From: JAPXSY01 sp034003585
Lineage (GTDB): Bacteria; Verrucomicrobiota; Kiritimatiellia; RFP12; UBA1067
Direction: 5' to 3'
NCBI GenBank assembly: GCA_034003585.1
Contig: JAVEYH010000104.1
Location: forward strand, 1-12,625
DNA length: 12,625 bases
In this document: positions 1 to 6,350 of the stretch, piece after piece
Numbering within the stretch: the first letter of the stretch is position 1
Layout: each line of letters begins with the position of its first letter
The notes under the pieces: model-generated
What the model was told of the DNA's origin: nothing
Database searches by the model: none
What the model saw: the letters and a program-made list of their open reading frames with translations, nothing else
Position numbers and translations under genes: made by a program

Positions 1-228
1 CGAGACAAAAACAACAACATCATGCCCTATAGCGCGTCCCGTATCCCGATCATCCGCTGTTACCACCATTGGCGCGATAACCGTCTTTACGGGGTTGCAT
101 ATGCCGACCGTGCCAGCCGTAAAGCCACCAAGCAATACATCACCATCAACGTGGCCTACGCAGGCAACGTTTTCGTCGGCCCGCCCTGGTGGGAGGGCAC
201 GCTGCATCCCGGAGAAACGCGCGACTGA
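1..228 (+). CDS. C-terminal fragment of an unrecognised protein, possibly pseudopilin-like
   Basis: The frame is open from the window edge (RDKNNNI before the first Met) to a TGA at 226-228, so this is most likely the 3' end of a gene that starts upstream rather than a 68-residue protein starting at 22. The visible 75 residues are rich in aromatic and beta-forming residues. They contain RIPIIRCYHH followed later by ITINVAYAGNVFVGPPWWEG. From memory, C-termini of some pseudopilin-like proteins in Verrucomicrobia and Planctomycetes have a similar pattern (an IxRCxHH element, then a strand ending in G-x-V and a Trp-Glu). I cannot confirm this without a search, and no catalytic motif is visible. 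It lies 48 bases before the secretin gene on the same strand, so it may belong to the same operon. Function is unknown. Confidence 0.5.
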   Translation, partial: RDKNNNIMPYSASRIPIIRCYHHWRDNRLYGVAYADRASRKATKQYITINVAYAGNVFVGPPWWEGTLHPGETRD

Positions 229-276
229 CCCGGAACCTGTCCTTTTCACTCTACACCCCAACACGAGACCAAAACC

Positions 277-2304
277 ATGAGACTATCCCCGATCCCGTTC
301 CGAACGACTGACGACCGACTCTCGACGAACGACACGCGGAAAGACCGCAGGCCTTTGGCCGCGCGTCCTTCGCTCTGCGCCCTTCTCGCGCTCCTCGCGG
401 GCTGCACCAGCCCCAAGACGCCGGAACCGGCCCCGGAGCCGCCCGCCCCGCACGCGCCCGAAGTGGTGGCCGCCGACCGGCTTTTCGAGGCCGGCAAGAC
501 GCAGGAGGCGATCACCGCGTGCGTCGATATCGCCCGCAAAAACCCGGACGCGGCCGGCCTGGCCGATCTGCAGCAGCGCATCACCCGGAAATTGGCGGAT
601 GAGCGGCTCGCCGCGGCCGAGAAACGCGCGGAAGCCACCACCCGGCTCCACACCGCCGACGCGAACCGCTTCATCGCTTCGCCTGAGCGTTACCGCCAGC
701 AGCGCCATGTGATCGGTGACCGCGCGCCGCTCCGCACCGCCCCCACCGCCATGCAGAAGGCGCTGCAGAATCCGGTCACCGTGCATCTCGTTAACGCCGA
801 CATCAGCGCCATCATCGCCCAGCTCGGCCAGTCCGAAAACATCAACCTGATCGCGGACAGCGAAATCACGCCCAAAACGCTGACTCTGCATGCCGAAAAA
901 ACGCCGCTCGTCGAGGTGCTCGAATACATCGGACGGAACCTCAATGTCACCTTCTCGGTCGGCGAGAACCTCATTTGGGTCACCCCGAAGGAGGAGCCCA
1001 CCTCCGGTGTGCCGATGGAGACGCGCGTCTACCGCCTGCGCAAGGGCCTGGTCGGCTCGGAACTCGGCAAATCCGCCCAGGGCCAGTCGCTCTTCAAGGG
1101 GCCCGAGGAGCGTAACAGCTCGTCCAGCCGCCAGGAACAGGAAAAGGAGGGGCAGGGCAAAGATGCCCAGATCGGACTGCTCGATTCGATCCAGCGCTTC
1201 GTGCCGCAACCGGAAGGCGCCGACCTCCTCTTTAACGACAAAGTGCATGCCCTGATCGTTAAGAACACGCGGGAGAATCTCGTTCTGGTCGAGGACCTCA
1301 TCGAAGCCATGGACGTGCGGCCCGTGCAGGTGCTCATCGAGGCGCGCTTCGTGACCACCGGCACCACGGACCTGCGCAAACTCGGTGTCGAGTGGCTGAT
1401 CGACAACCGCGGCAACGCCCAGTTCGACACCGGATCGCTCAATACCAGCGACCCGTGGGCGCGCGGCCTGAACAAGGTGACGCCGGTCCGCAGAGATGTC
1501 TTCAGCGGCGCGTTCAGCGGCGTGGATGACACCGGCGCGGGCGGCGCGAACCTGGCCTACCAATTCCTGTTGGGGGACACGGCGCTACAGGCGGTGTTGC
1601 ACGCCCTGGAGAAGTCCGGCGAGAGCCGCACCGTGGTCGTGCCGCGCGTCACCACCCTCAACAACCGCGAAGCCCGGTTCCGCGTGGGCCAGGACATCAC
1701 TTACTTCGAGGAGGTCGAAACCGACATCATGACCAGCGGCTCGACCTACGGCAGCAGCGAGTCACGCGACAACGTGACGTACGATTACGACACGCCCATG
1801 ACCGTGGAACTGGGTTACTCGCTGATCGTCACCCCCAGCGTGGGCGCGGACCTCTCTTCCATCACCCTCGTGCTACGGCCCGAAATCAGTTCGCTCGACA
1901 AAACCAGCGACACCGGCAACAACGGCTGGATCGAATACTCGCTCAGCAGCCTGGCCAGCGCCACACGGGAAGAGCCCAAAATCAAGCTGCCGATCATCGC
2001 CCGCCAGTACATCGAGACCGAGGCGGTGGTGCGCAGCGGCGAGACCGTCGTGCTCGGCGGGCTCGTCGACTCCAGCAAGTCCGAGTCAACTTCCGGCACG
2101 CCCTGGCTCTCCACACTCCCCTGGATCGGGCACCTCTTCAAGACCGAAGAAGAGGAGAAGGTCGCCAAGAACATCCTCATTTTCGTCACCGCCACGCTGA
2201 TCAGCGATGTCGGCGAGGAGCTGATCCCCCTCAATGACCTGGAGCGCTACGGCCTCCCTGTCCCCGATGCCGCCAAAGTGCCGGACATCCTTAAAGCCCC
2301 CTGA
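277..2304 (+). CDS. gspD: Secretin, outer-membrane channel of a type II secretion / type IV pilus-like system (GspD/PilQ family), predicted lipoprotein
   Basis: A 675-residue secretin that would form the multimeric gated pore in the outer membrane. The N-terminus has a long charged stretch, then a hydrophobic core ending in the lipobox LAGC, with the acylated Cys at residue 43. Residues about 60-110 are helical and charged. An STN/N0-type domain starts near residue 166 (VTVHLVNADISAIIAQLG). N1/N3-like ring-building repeats follow (VHALIVKNTRENLVLVEDLI, then VQVLIEARFV). The secretin core runs from about 437 to 640 and includes VVVPRVTTLNN, the strand VELGYSLIVTPSV and the C-terminal signature GETVVLGGLVDSS (588-600) with PWLSTLPWIGHLF. 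Length is normal for the family. ATG 277 has no Shine-Dalgarno. An in-frame TTG at 355 would give a compact 16-residue signal peptide and skip a heptamer array at 310-337, so the start is uncertain. It heads the PilMNOP-like cluster, as secretins often do. The family call is firm; the T2SS versus pilus assignment is not. Confidence 0.9.
   Translation: MRLSPIPFRTTDDRLSTNDTRKDRRPLAARPSLCALLALLAGCTSPKTPEPAPEPPAPHAPEVVAADRLFEAGKTQEAITACVDIARKNPDAAGLADLQQRITRKLADERLAAAEKRAEATTRLHTADANRFIASPERYRQQRHVIGDRAPLRTAPTAMQKALQNPVTVHLVNADISAIIAQLGQSENINLIADSEITPKTLTLHAEKTPLVEVLEYIGRNLNVTFSVGENLIWVTPKEEPTSGVPMETRVYRLRKGLVGSELGKSAQGQSLFKGPEERNSSSSRQEQEKEGQGKDAQIGLLDSIQRFVPQPEGADLLFNDKVHALIVKNTRENLVLVEDLIEAMDVRPVQVLIEARFVTTGTTDLRKLGVEWLIDNRGNAQFDTGSLNTSDPWARGLNKVTPVRRDVFSGAFSGVDDTGAGGANLAYQFLLGDTALQAVLHALEKSGESRTVVVPRVTTLNNREARFRVGQDITYFEEVETDIMTSGSTYGSSESRDNVTYDYDTPMTVELGYSLIVTPSVGADLSSITLVLRPEISSLDKTSDTGNNGWIEYSLSSLASATREEPKIKLPIIARQYIETEAVVRSGETVVLGGLVDSSKSESTSGTPWLSTLPWIGHLFKTEEEEKVAKNILIFVTATLISDVGEELIPLNDLERYGLPVPDAAKVPDILKAP
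310..337 (+). repeat. Degenerate heptamer array in the secretin signal-peptide n-region
   Basis: Four units of 7 bp starting with GAC lie end to end at 310, 317, 324 and 331 (GACGACC, GACTCTC, GACGAAC, GACACGC). The preceding AACGACT (303-309) is a weaker fifth unit. They encode the hydrophilic segment between Met1 and the hydrophobic core of the lipoprotein signal peptide, a part removed from the mature protein. This is the most degenerate array in the window and the least certain. Confidence 0.5.
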
Positions 2305-2314
2305 CCCGGAAGAA

Positions 2315-2370
2315 CGTTCAACGCTTACCTTTCAACGCTCAACCCGGAACCCGAAACCAGAAACCCGGAA
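2315..2370 (+). repeat. Two-family heptamer array between secretin and pilM
   Basis: Eight contiguous 7-bp units in one register: CGTTCAA, CGCTTAC, CTTTCAA, CGCTCAA (2315-2342), then CCCGGAA, CCCGAAA, CCAGAAA, CCCGGAA (2343-2370). The switch from the CGYTCAA family to the CCNGAAA family happens without a break in the 7-bp phase. The array fills almost the whole 79-base gap between the secretin stop and the pilM start at 2384. The CCNGAAA half is the same family, and in the same orientation, as the array downstream of the four-helix-bundle gene. Confidence 0.85.
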
Positions 2371-2383
2371 CCTCTCCAATCCC

Positions 2384-4138
2384 ATGTCCAACAGCAAACA
2401 GATGATTGCCCTCGATATCGGCGCGCGCTCCGTGCGGGCCGTCTGGGTGAGCCTGCGCGGCTCCGGCCCCGTCATCACGCGGGCCGAGACCCTCGCCCTG
2501 CCGCTGGACGCGGACTCGCCCCACGCGCTGATCCGCGCCTGGGCCGACCAGCTCGGCATCAGCCGGCGCTTCAGCGCGATCGCCCTGCCCGGCGCCCATG
2601 CCGTTTTCCAGAGCGGCCGGATCATGCACAACGATCCCCGCACGCCGGAGCAGGTGGCCGCCATCGACATCGCCCAGTTCAACGAGATGGCTGGGGACGA
2701 GATGCGCTATGCGGTCTCGTCCTTTGAGACCTCCCTGGAAATAAGCGTGCGCCGCACGATCCTCTCCATGGCCCGGCCGGCCGCCATCGCCGCGACGTTA
2801 CAGGACGCCGCGGAGTGCCACATCCGGCCCGCGGACCTGATCGCGGCGCCGGTGGCCCTCTACAACGCGCTGGAGCCGTTCGCCGGGGACCATGAGGAGC
2901 CGTGGTGTTACGCGGCCATCGGGCACACCCAGACCGAGATCGCGATCGGCGTCAGACAGGGCCTGCTCTTCGCGCGCTCGCTGGCGGTGGGCGGCAAGAT
3001 CTTCTCGGATGCCGTGGCCCAGGCCACCGGACTGCCCCCCGCACAGGCCGAGGTGCGCAAGCATGTCGATTGCGGACTGCGCGAAACCGACGCCTGCTGC
3101 GAGACCCTGCGGGCCGCCGCAGACCGCTGGCTGTCCCAGTTCAACGCCTGCCTGGGGGTCTACCGCAGCCAGTTCCAAGACCGCAAATTCAATGTCTCGC
3201 GCGTGGTGGTCACCGGAGGCGGCGCCCAGCTCAAGGGGCTCAAAGAGTACCTCGCCGCCAAAATGCCGGTTCCGGTGTTCCACGCCGCGGAACTGCCCGG
3301 CATCCCGGAATCCTACCGCGCCCACGTGGGCGCCTATGATCTGGCTTTCGGTCTCGCGCTCACCGCGCTGCAAGCGGCCCCGGCCTACCTCTCCCTCCTG
3401 CCGGAGGACATGAAGAACGAGGTCGTGTTCCGCGAAAAGAAACCGTGGTGGATCGCCGCGGCCGTCTTCCTGCTCGGTGCCATGGCCCTCTACTCCGTCA
3501 CCGGCGTGATCCTCCTGCGCCGCGATTCGGCCCAGCTCGACGAGCAGCGCGCCCTGCTCCGGCGGCGCGAGCAGATTGACAAGCTGATCTTGGAACTCAA
3601 GCAGCAGAGCGGTCAGACGCTGACCAATGCGGTGCCGCTCTCCGGCCTGCTGATGAACGGCCCCCTCGCCCGGGAAGTGCTGACCCTCGTGGCCTCCACA
3701 GTCGATCCGAACGATTGGATCACGCTCTTCTGCGACGAGAAAATCTACAATCCGATCGAACAGGAGGATGCGGCCAAACCGCTGGCCCCGCAATCCGCCG
3801 CGCGCAGCCCCTTCTCGCTTTTCCGCACCCTGCGCCCCGCCGCCGCGCCGCAGACGCCCGCCGCGCCGGGCGGCGCGCGGCCGCAGGCGGCCCTGCCGAA
3901 AAAGGAACTGGTCGCACCGCTCGCCGGCACCTTCATCATTGAGGGCTACACGCCCAACCCCAGCCTTCAGAGCGTGCGCGAGATGATCGACCGCCTGAAG
4001 ACCTCGCCCGCCGTGGCGCGCGCGGACCTGCGCAGCGATGACCAGGTGTTCGCCCCCACCGGCATCCCCGGGCTGGAAACGGAGAAGATCCCGGATTTCC
4101 GTCGCTTTGTGATTGAACTCGAAGTGAAACGACCATAA
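2384..4138 (+). CDS. pilM: PilM-PilN fusion / GspL-like inner-membrane assembly protein
   Basis: A 584-residue protein joining a cytoplasmic actin-like domain to a membrane anchor and periplasmic domain, the plan of GspL or of PilM fused to PilN. Residues 1 to about 345 carry the actin-like signatures: the phosphate-1 loop IALDIGARSVRAVWVSL at the N-terminus, a central YAAIGHTQTEIAIGV segment (phosphate-2-like), and the adenosine motif VVVTGGGAQLKGL. A single membrane segment follows at about 355-377 (WWIAAAVFLLGAMALYSV), then a coiled coil of about 50 residues (LDEQRALLRRREQIDKLILE) and a periplasmic domain. That domain is interrupted by an Ala/Pro-rich linker and ends in a ferredoxin-like beta region (GTFIIEGYTPNPSLQSVREM). 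The protein should couple the cytoplasmic ATPase to the periplasmic PilO/PilP proteins. Start at 2384 is chosen because MSNSKQMIALDIG places the phosphate loop at the usual N-terminal position. The reading frame stays open upstream through the repeat array to 2234, inside the secretin gene. No Shine-Dalgarno precedes it. Confidence 0.85.
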   Translation: MSNSKQMIALDIGARSVRAVWVSLRGSGPVITRAETLALPLDADSPHALIRAWADQLGISRRFSAIALPGAHAVFQSGRIMHNDPRTPEQVAAIDIAQFNEMAGDEMRYAVSSFETSLEISVRRTILSMARPAAIAATLQDAAECHIRPADLIAAPVALYNALEPFAGDHEEPWCYAAIGHTQTEIAIGVRQGLLFARSLAVGGKIFSDAVAQATGLPPAQAEVRKHVDCGLRETDACCETLRAAADRWLSQFNACLGVYRSQFQDRKFNVSRVVVTGGGAQLKGLKEYLAAKMPVPVFHAAELPGIPESYRAHVGAYDLAFGLALTALQAAPAYLSLLPEDMKNEVVFREKKPWWIAAAVFLLGAMALYSVTGVILLRRDSAQLDEQRALLRRREQIDKLILELKQQSGQTLTNAVPLSGLLMNGPLAREVLTLVASTVDPNDWITLFCDEKIYNPIEQEDAAKPLAPQSAARSPFSLFRTLRPAAAPQTPAAPGGARPQAALPKKELVAPLAGTFIIEGYTPNPSLQSVREMIDRLKTSPAVARADLRSDDQVFAPTGIPGLETEKIPDFRRFVIELEVKRP

Positions 4139-4143
4139 GAATT

Positions 4144-4185
4144 GGTTTCAGGTTTCTGGTTTCTGGTTCTTGGTTCTTGGTAAAA
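4144..4185 (-). repeat. Heptamer array upstream of the four-helix-bundle gene, inverted orientation
   Basis: Six 7-bp units on the + strand: GGTTTCA, GGTTTCT, GGTTTCT, GGTTCTT, GGTTCTT, GGTAAAA. Read on the - strand these are the CCNGAAA family found at 2343-2370 and 4602-4629, so this array is oriented opposite to those two. Bases 4144-4161 are an exact 18-bp inverted match to 4600-4617. Confidence 0.85.
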
Positions 4186-4198
4186 ACCGGGTTGCACG

Positions 4199-4627
4199 AT
4201 GATTCGAAACTTTGAAGAGATTGAAGCGTGGCAGTTGGCCCGTGAATTGACAAAGGCGGTATACGCCATTGCCAAAACACCGGCTTTTGCCCATGATTTT
4301 GATCTCCGTGACCAGATCCGGAAAGCTTCCGTCTCCATCATGGCCAATATCGCCGAAGGCTTCGAACGCGACGGAAATAAGGAGTTTATCCAATTCCTTT
4401 CTCAAGCAAAAGGCTCATCAGGCGAGGTCAGGTCGCATCTGTATGTTGCATGGGATGCACGTTATATTGACCAACTGACTTTTGACACACTATCCAATTT
4501 GACTGTACGGATTGGAAAAGCCTTGGCTTGTTTCATTAAACATCTCCGGACTTCGGACCTGTCCGGGTTGAAATTCCAACGCTCCGGTACGACATCTGGA
4601 ACCAGAAACCTGAAACCTGAAACCTAA
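4199..4627 (+). CDS. Four-helix-bundle protein (23S rRNA intervening-sequence protein family, bAvd-like fold)
   Basis: A 142-residue protein of the family first seen inside 23S rRNA intervening sequences (TIGR02436 / Pfam 23S_rRNA_IVP) and now known as many stand-alone genes. It has the family landmarks: an aromatic start with IEAWQLARELTKAVYAI, the helix LRDQIRKASVSIMANIAEG with the conserved A-x-IAEG turn, FERDGNKEFIQFLSQAKGSSGEVRSHL, and a last helix around LSNLTVRIGKALACFIKHL. The family core is about 110-120 residues. The extra C-terminal 25 or so residues end in TRNLKPET, which is simply the translated downstream heptamer array, with the stop inside the array. Molecular function is unknown; related Avd proteins assist reverse transcription in diversity-generating retroelements, but no reverse transcriptase is present here. 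It is AT-richer than its neighbours, lies in the same direction as the operon, and lacks a Shine-Dalgarno. Confidence 0.88.
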   Translation: MIRNFEEIEAWQLARELTKAVYAIAKTPAFAHDFDLRDQIRKASVSIMANIAEGFERDGNKEFIQFLSQAKGSSGEVRSHLYVAWDARYIDQLTFDTLSNLTVRIGKALACFIKHLRTSDLSGLKFQRSGTTSGTRNLKPET

Positions 4628-4629
4628 AA
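4602..4629 (+). repeat. Heptamer array ending just before the pilO start codon
   Basis: Four contiguous units CCAGAAA, CCTGAAA, CCTGAAA, CCTAAAA, followed by CC and the ATG of the pilO-like gene at 4632. The array holds the stop codon of the four-helix-bundle gene (4625-4627) and encodes its last residues. It occupies the place where a Shine-Dalgarno for pilO would be expected and none is present. Bases 4600-4617 form the right arm of the 18-bp inverted repeat. Confidence 0.9.
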
Positions 4630-4631
4630 CC

Positions 4632-5408
4632 ATGTCCTTCTCCAATCTTCATATCCCACCGGCCCTCCGCCTGTTTTCGACCGAGCGTATGCAGGTGGTC
4701 TCCCTCCTGCTTCTCATCGTCGTGTGCGCGGGGCTGACGGCCCGCTTTGTGGTGAGCCCCCAGCGCGAACTCGCGGCAAACAACCGGCAGGTGCGCGAAC
4801 AGCTCCGCCGCAGCCGGTACGCATCCCTCTCGACCGCCAGTATGCAAGCCCTTCAGGCGCACGAATCGGCAAACCTGAGCGCCCTCTCGAACGAATGGGC
4901 GCACCTGGCCGAACGCCTCGCCACCTTCCCGGACAGCCTCGCCATGCCCGGATCCGAGGTGAACCGCATCGACTACAAGGTCGAGCTGTACGCGATCCGC
5001 GAGCGCCTGCAGGCCAAATCCGGCGAACTGAAGATCCAACTGCTGCCCATCGAACTCGGTTTGGATGAGACCGTGGCCAGCGGCGATATCATCCGCGTGC
5101 GGATGCTCCAGCTCAAAGCGGTCGAACGGCTCGCCGACCTCGCGCTCGACCGTCAGATCCAGCGTTTGGTGGAGATCTACCCGCTCCAGCCGGTCGAGCA
5201 CCGCGACGCCAAGGGCCGCCGCACGTTCGAGGAGTATCCGGTGCGCCTGGAGTGCGATGTGGACTTCGAACATCTCTTCACCTTCTTCCAATCGGTTTTT
5301 GAGAAGGATCAGGTCTTCGTTTTCCGTAACCTGCGCATCGAGTCCGGCCCGACCTTTGACGCCAAACTGCGCGTCAAGGCCATTCTCTCCGCGCTCAGAT
5401 TCGATTGA
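4632..5408 (+). CDS. PilO/GspM-like inner-membrane alignment protein
   Basis: A 258-residue bitopic membrane protein: short cytoplasmic N-terminus, one membrane segment around residues 21-41 (VVSLLLLIVVCAGLTARFVV), and a long helical/coiled-coil stretch to about 135 (NNRQVREQLRRSRYASLS and following). The C-terminal mixed alpha/beta region includes EYPVRLECDVDFEHLFTFF and a final strand AKLRVKAILSALRF, consistent with the ferredoxin-like fold of PilO and GspM. The PilO alignment subcomplex links the PilM/ATPase side to the secretin. Its place after PilM-N and before a PilP-like gene supports the call more than sequence identity does, because the family is poorly conserved. In Akkermansia the pilus-associated cluster Amuc_1098-1102 has a comparable content (secretin, PilO-like, PilM-like), offered as an analogy from memory. 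Its stop overlaps a TTG of the next frame. Confidence 0.72.
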   Translation: MSFSNLHIPPALRLFSTERMQVVSLLLLIVVCAGLTARFVVSPQRELAANNRQVREQLRRSRYASLSTASMQALQAHESANLSALSNEWAHLAERLATFPDSLAMPGSEVNRIDYKVELYAIRERLQAKSGELKIQLLPIELGLDETVASGDIIRVRMLQLKAVERLADLALDRQIQRLVEIYPLQPVEHRDAKGRRTFEEYPVRLECDVDFEHLFTFFQSVFEKDQVFVFRNLRIESGPTFDAKLRVKAILSALRFD

Positions 5409-5413
5409 AAGGA
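5408..5413 (+). promoter_or_regulatory. Shine-Dalgarno for the PilP-like gene
   Basis: AAAGGA lies 6 bases before ATG 5420. It decides the start: the frame is also open to a TTG at 5405, but that codon overlaps the previous stop and has no ribosome-binding site of its own. Confidence 0.6.
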
Positions 5414-5419
5414 TCGCTC

Positions 5420-6232
5420 ATGGACACGCTCTGGAAAGGAATCATGCGCCTCAATGCGAAGGCGTTCTGCCTGCTGGCCATGCTCTTCTTCGCGGGTGTG
5501 GCCGGCTTCTGCCTCTGGCAGTACCGCCACCCGGCGGAGCCGATCCGGGATCATGACTCGGCCCCCCCCCCGGAACCGCCCGCCGTGGTGACCATCGGCC
5601 TGCTCGATTTCGTCACCAACCAACTGACCGCCGAAACGCTCGTCATGCCGGTCGACCCCTTCCGCCCCACCATCGAGGCGATCTTCACCAACGAGGTCGA
5701 GCGCGCCGCATTCCTCAAGGCCCTCAAGGCCGCCCAGACCGCGGCATCCGGCATCTCGGCGGCGACCGGCGCGGACCCGGCCGGAAAGGCGAAAGAGAAC
5801 CCCTTCGCGCACCTCCGCAAAAAAGCGCCCGTGCCCGGCGGACTGGTCGGCCCGGACGGCACGCCCCTGATCATCCCCAAACTCACCTTCGTGGGCTTTT
5901 TCGAGCGGCCGGACGGCAAGAGGGCGGCCCTCTTCCACGACTCGGCCGAACAGAGCACGGTCTTCTATGACTCCGGCAAAGCGGTCCACGGCGTGGAGAT
6001 CCTCTCCGCCAACGTCCGCGAGGCGGAGATCCGTTTCCCGGACGGCACCACACGCAAACTGGAGATCGGGACTTCCGTGGAACTCGCGCCCGAACCCGCC
6101 AAAGCGAAACCCAGGCCCGCGGCCAAACCCGGAGCCAAAGCCCCCGCCGCCGCGAACGGCAAGGCCAAACCCGCGGCCGGCAAACCGGGGGCCGCTGCAA
6201 GAGGCAAGGCCGATGCCAAAAAGCCGCAGCCC
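5420..6232 (+). CDS. PilP/GspC-like inner-membrane protein, 3' end lost in assembly gap
   Basis: At least 271 residues are visible before the run of N. There is one membrane segment near residues 12-33 (LNAKAFCLLAMLFFAGVAGF), then a Pro-rich linker (PPPEPP). A periplasmic part has PFRPTIEAIF, then NPFAHLRKKAP, then a beta-rich stretch from about 155 to 220 (LTFVGFFERPDGKRAALF, VHGVEILSANVREAEIRF, TRKLEIGTSVEL). That stretch resembles the small beta-barrel homology region with which PilP and GspC bind the secretin. The visible C-terminus is a low-complexity Ala/Pro/Lys tail (AKPRPAAKPGAKAP). The C-terminal end and stop codon are not seen. Position after the PilO-like gene and before the ATPase fits a PilP/GspC role, the link between inner-membrane platform and secretin. 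A run of ten C residues (5562-5571) lies early in the frame. The assignment rests on architecture and context. Confidence 0.65.
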
Positions 6233-6332
6233 NNNNNNNNNNNNNNNNNNNNNNNNNNNNNNNNNNNNNNNNNNNNNNNNNNNNNNNNNNNNNNNNNNNN
6301 NNNNNNNNNNNNNNNNNNNNNNNNNNNNNNNN
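6233..6332. other. Assembly gap (100 N)
   Basis: Exactly 100 unknown bases, a conventional scaffold-gap size, so true length is unknown. It removes the end of the PilP-like gene and the region just before the ATPase. The 18 known bases after the gap (CCCTTTC, CCCTCGT, CCCT, then ATG) look like the tail of a pyrimidine heptamer array. A repeat tract may therefore have broken the assembly here. Confidence 0.95.
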
Positions 6333-6350
6333 CCCTTTCCCCTCGTCCCT

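Larger units (their letters stand above)
4144..4631 (+). mobile_element. Candidate insertion unit: four-helix-bundle gene bounded by inverted heptamer arrays
   Basis: The segment interrupts the pilMN-pilO junction, which in related clusters is normally contiguous. It contains one gene of visibly lower GC than its neighbours, bounded by heptamer arrays in inverted orientation. The outer 18-bp arms, GGTTTCAGGTTTCTGGTT at 4144-4161 and its reverse complement at 4600-4617, match perfectly. No transposase or recombinase is encoded and I see no convincing target-site duplication, so mobility is inference. Alternatives are an ordinary horizontally acquired gene dropped into a pre-existing repeat tract, or repeats generated later around the gene. 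Confidence 0.4.

Noticed and set aside
229..276. Promoter before the secretin
   Set aside because: I see no convincing -35/-10 pair in the 48 bases; the upstream frame may be co-transcribed.
283..1563. Long minus-strand open frame opposite the secretin
   Set aside because: It is a shadow of the secretin gene, Arg/Gly/His-rich, with no recognisable domain.
2234..2383. Upstream extension of the pilM gene into the secretin gene
   Set aside because: It would place 50 low-complexity residues before the N-terminal phosphate loop; Met at 2384 fits the family.
4199..4627. Diversity-generating retroelement
   Set aside because: The four-helix-bundle protein resembles Avd only in fold; no reverse transcriptase or template/variable repeat pair is seen in the window.
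4139..4631. Classical insertion sequence
   Set aside because: There is no transposase and no clear target-site duplication outside the 18-bp arms, so it is kept only as a candidate unit.
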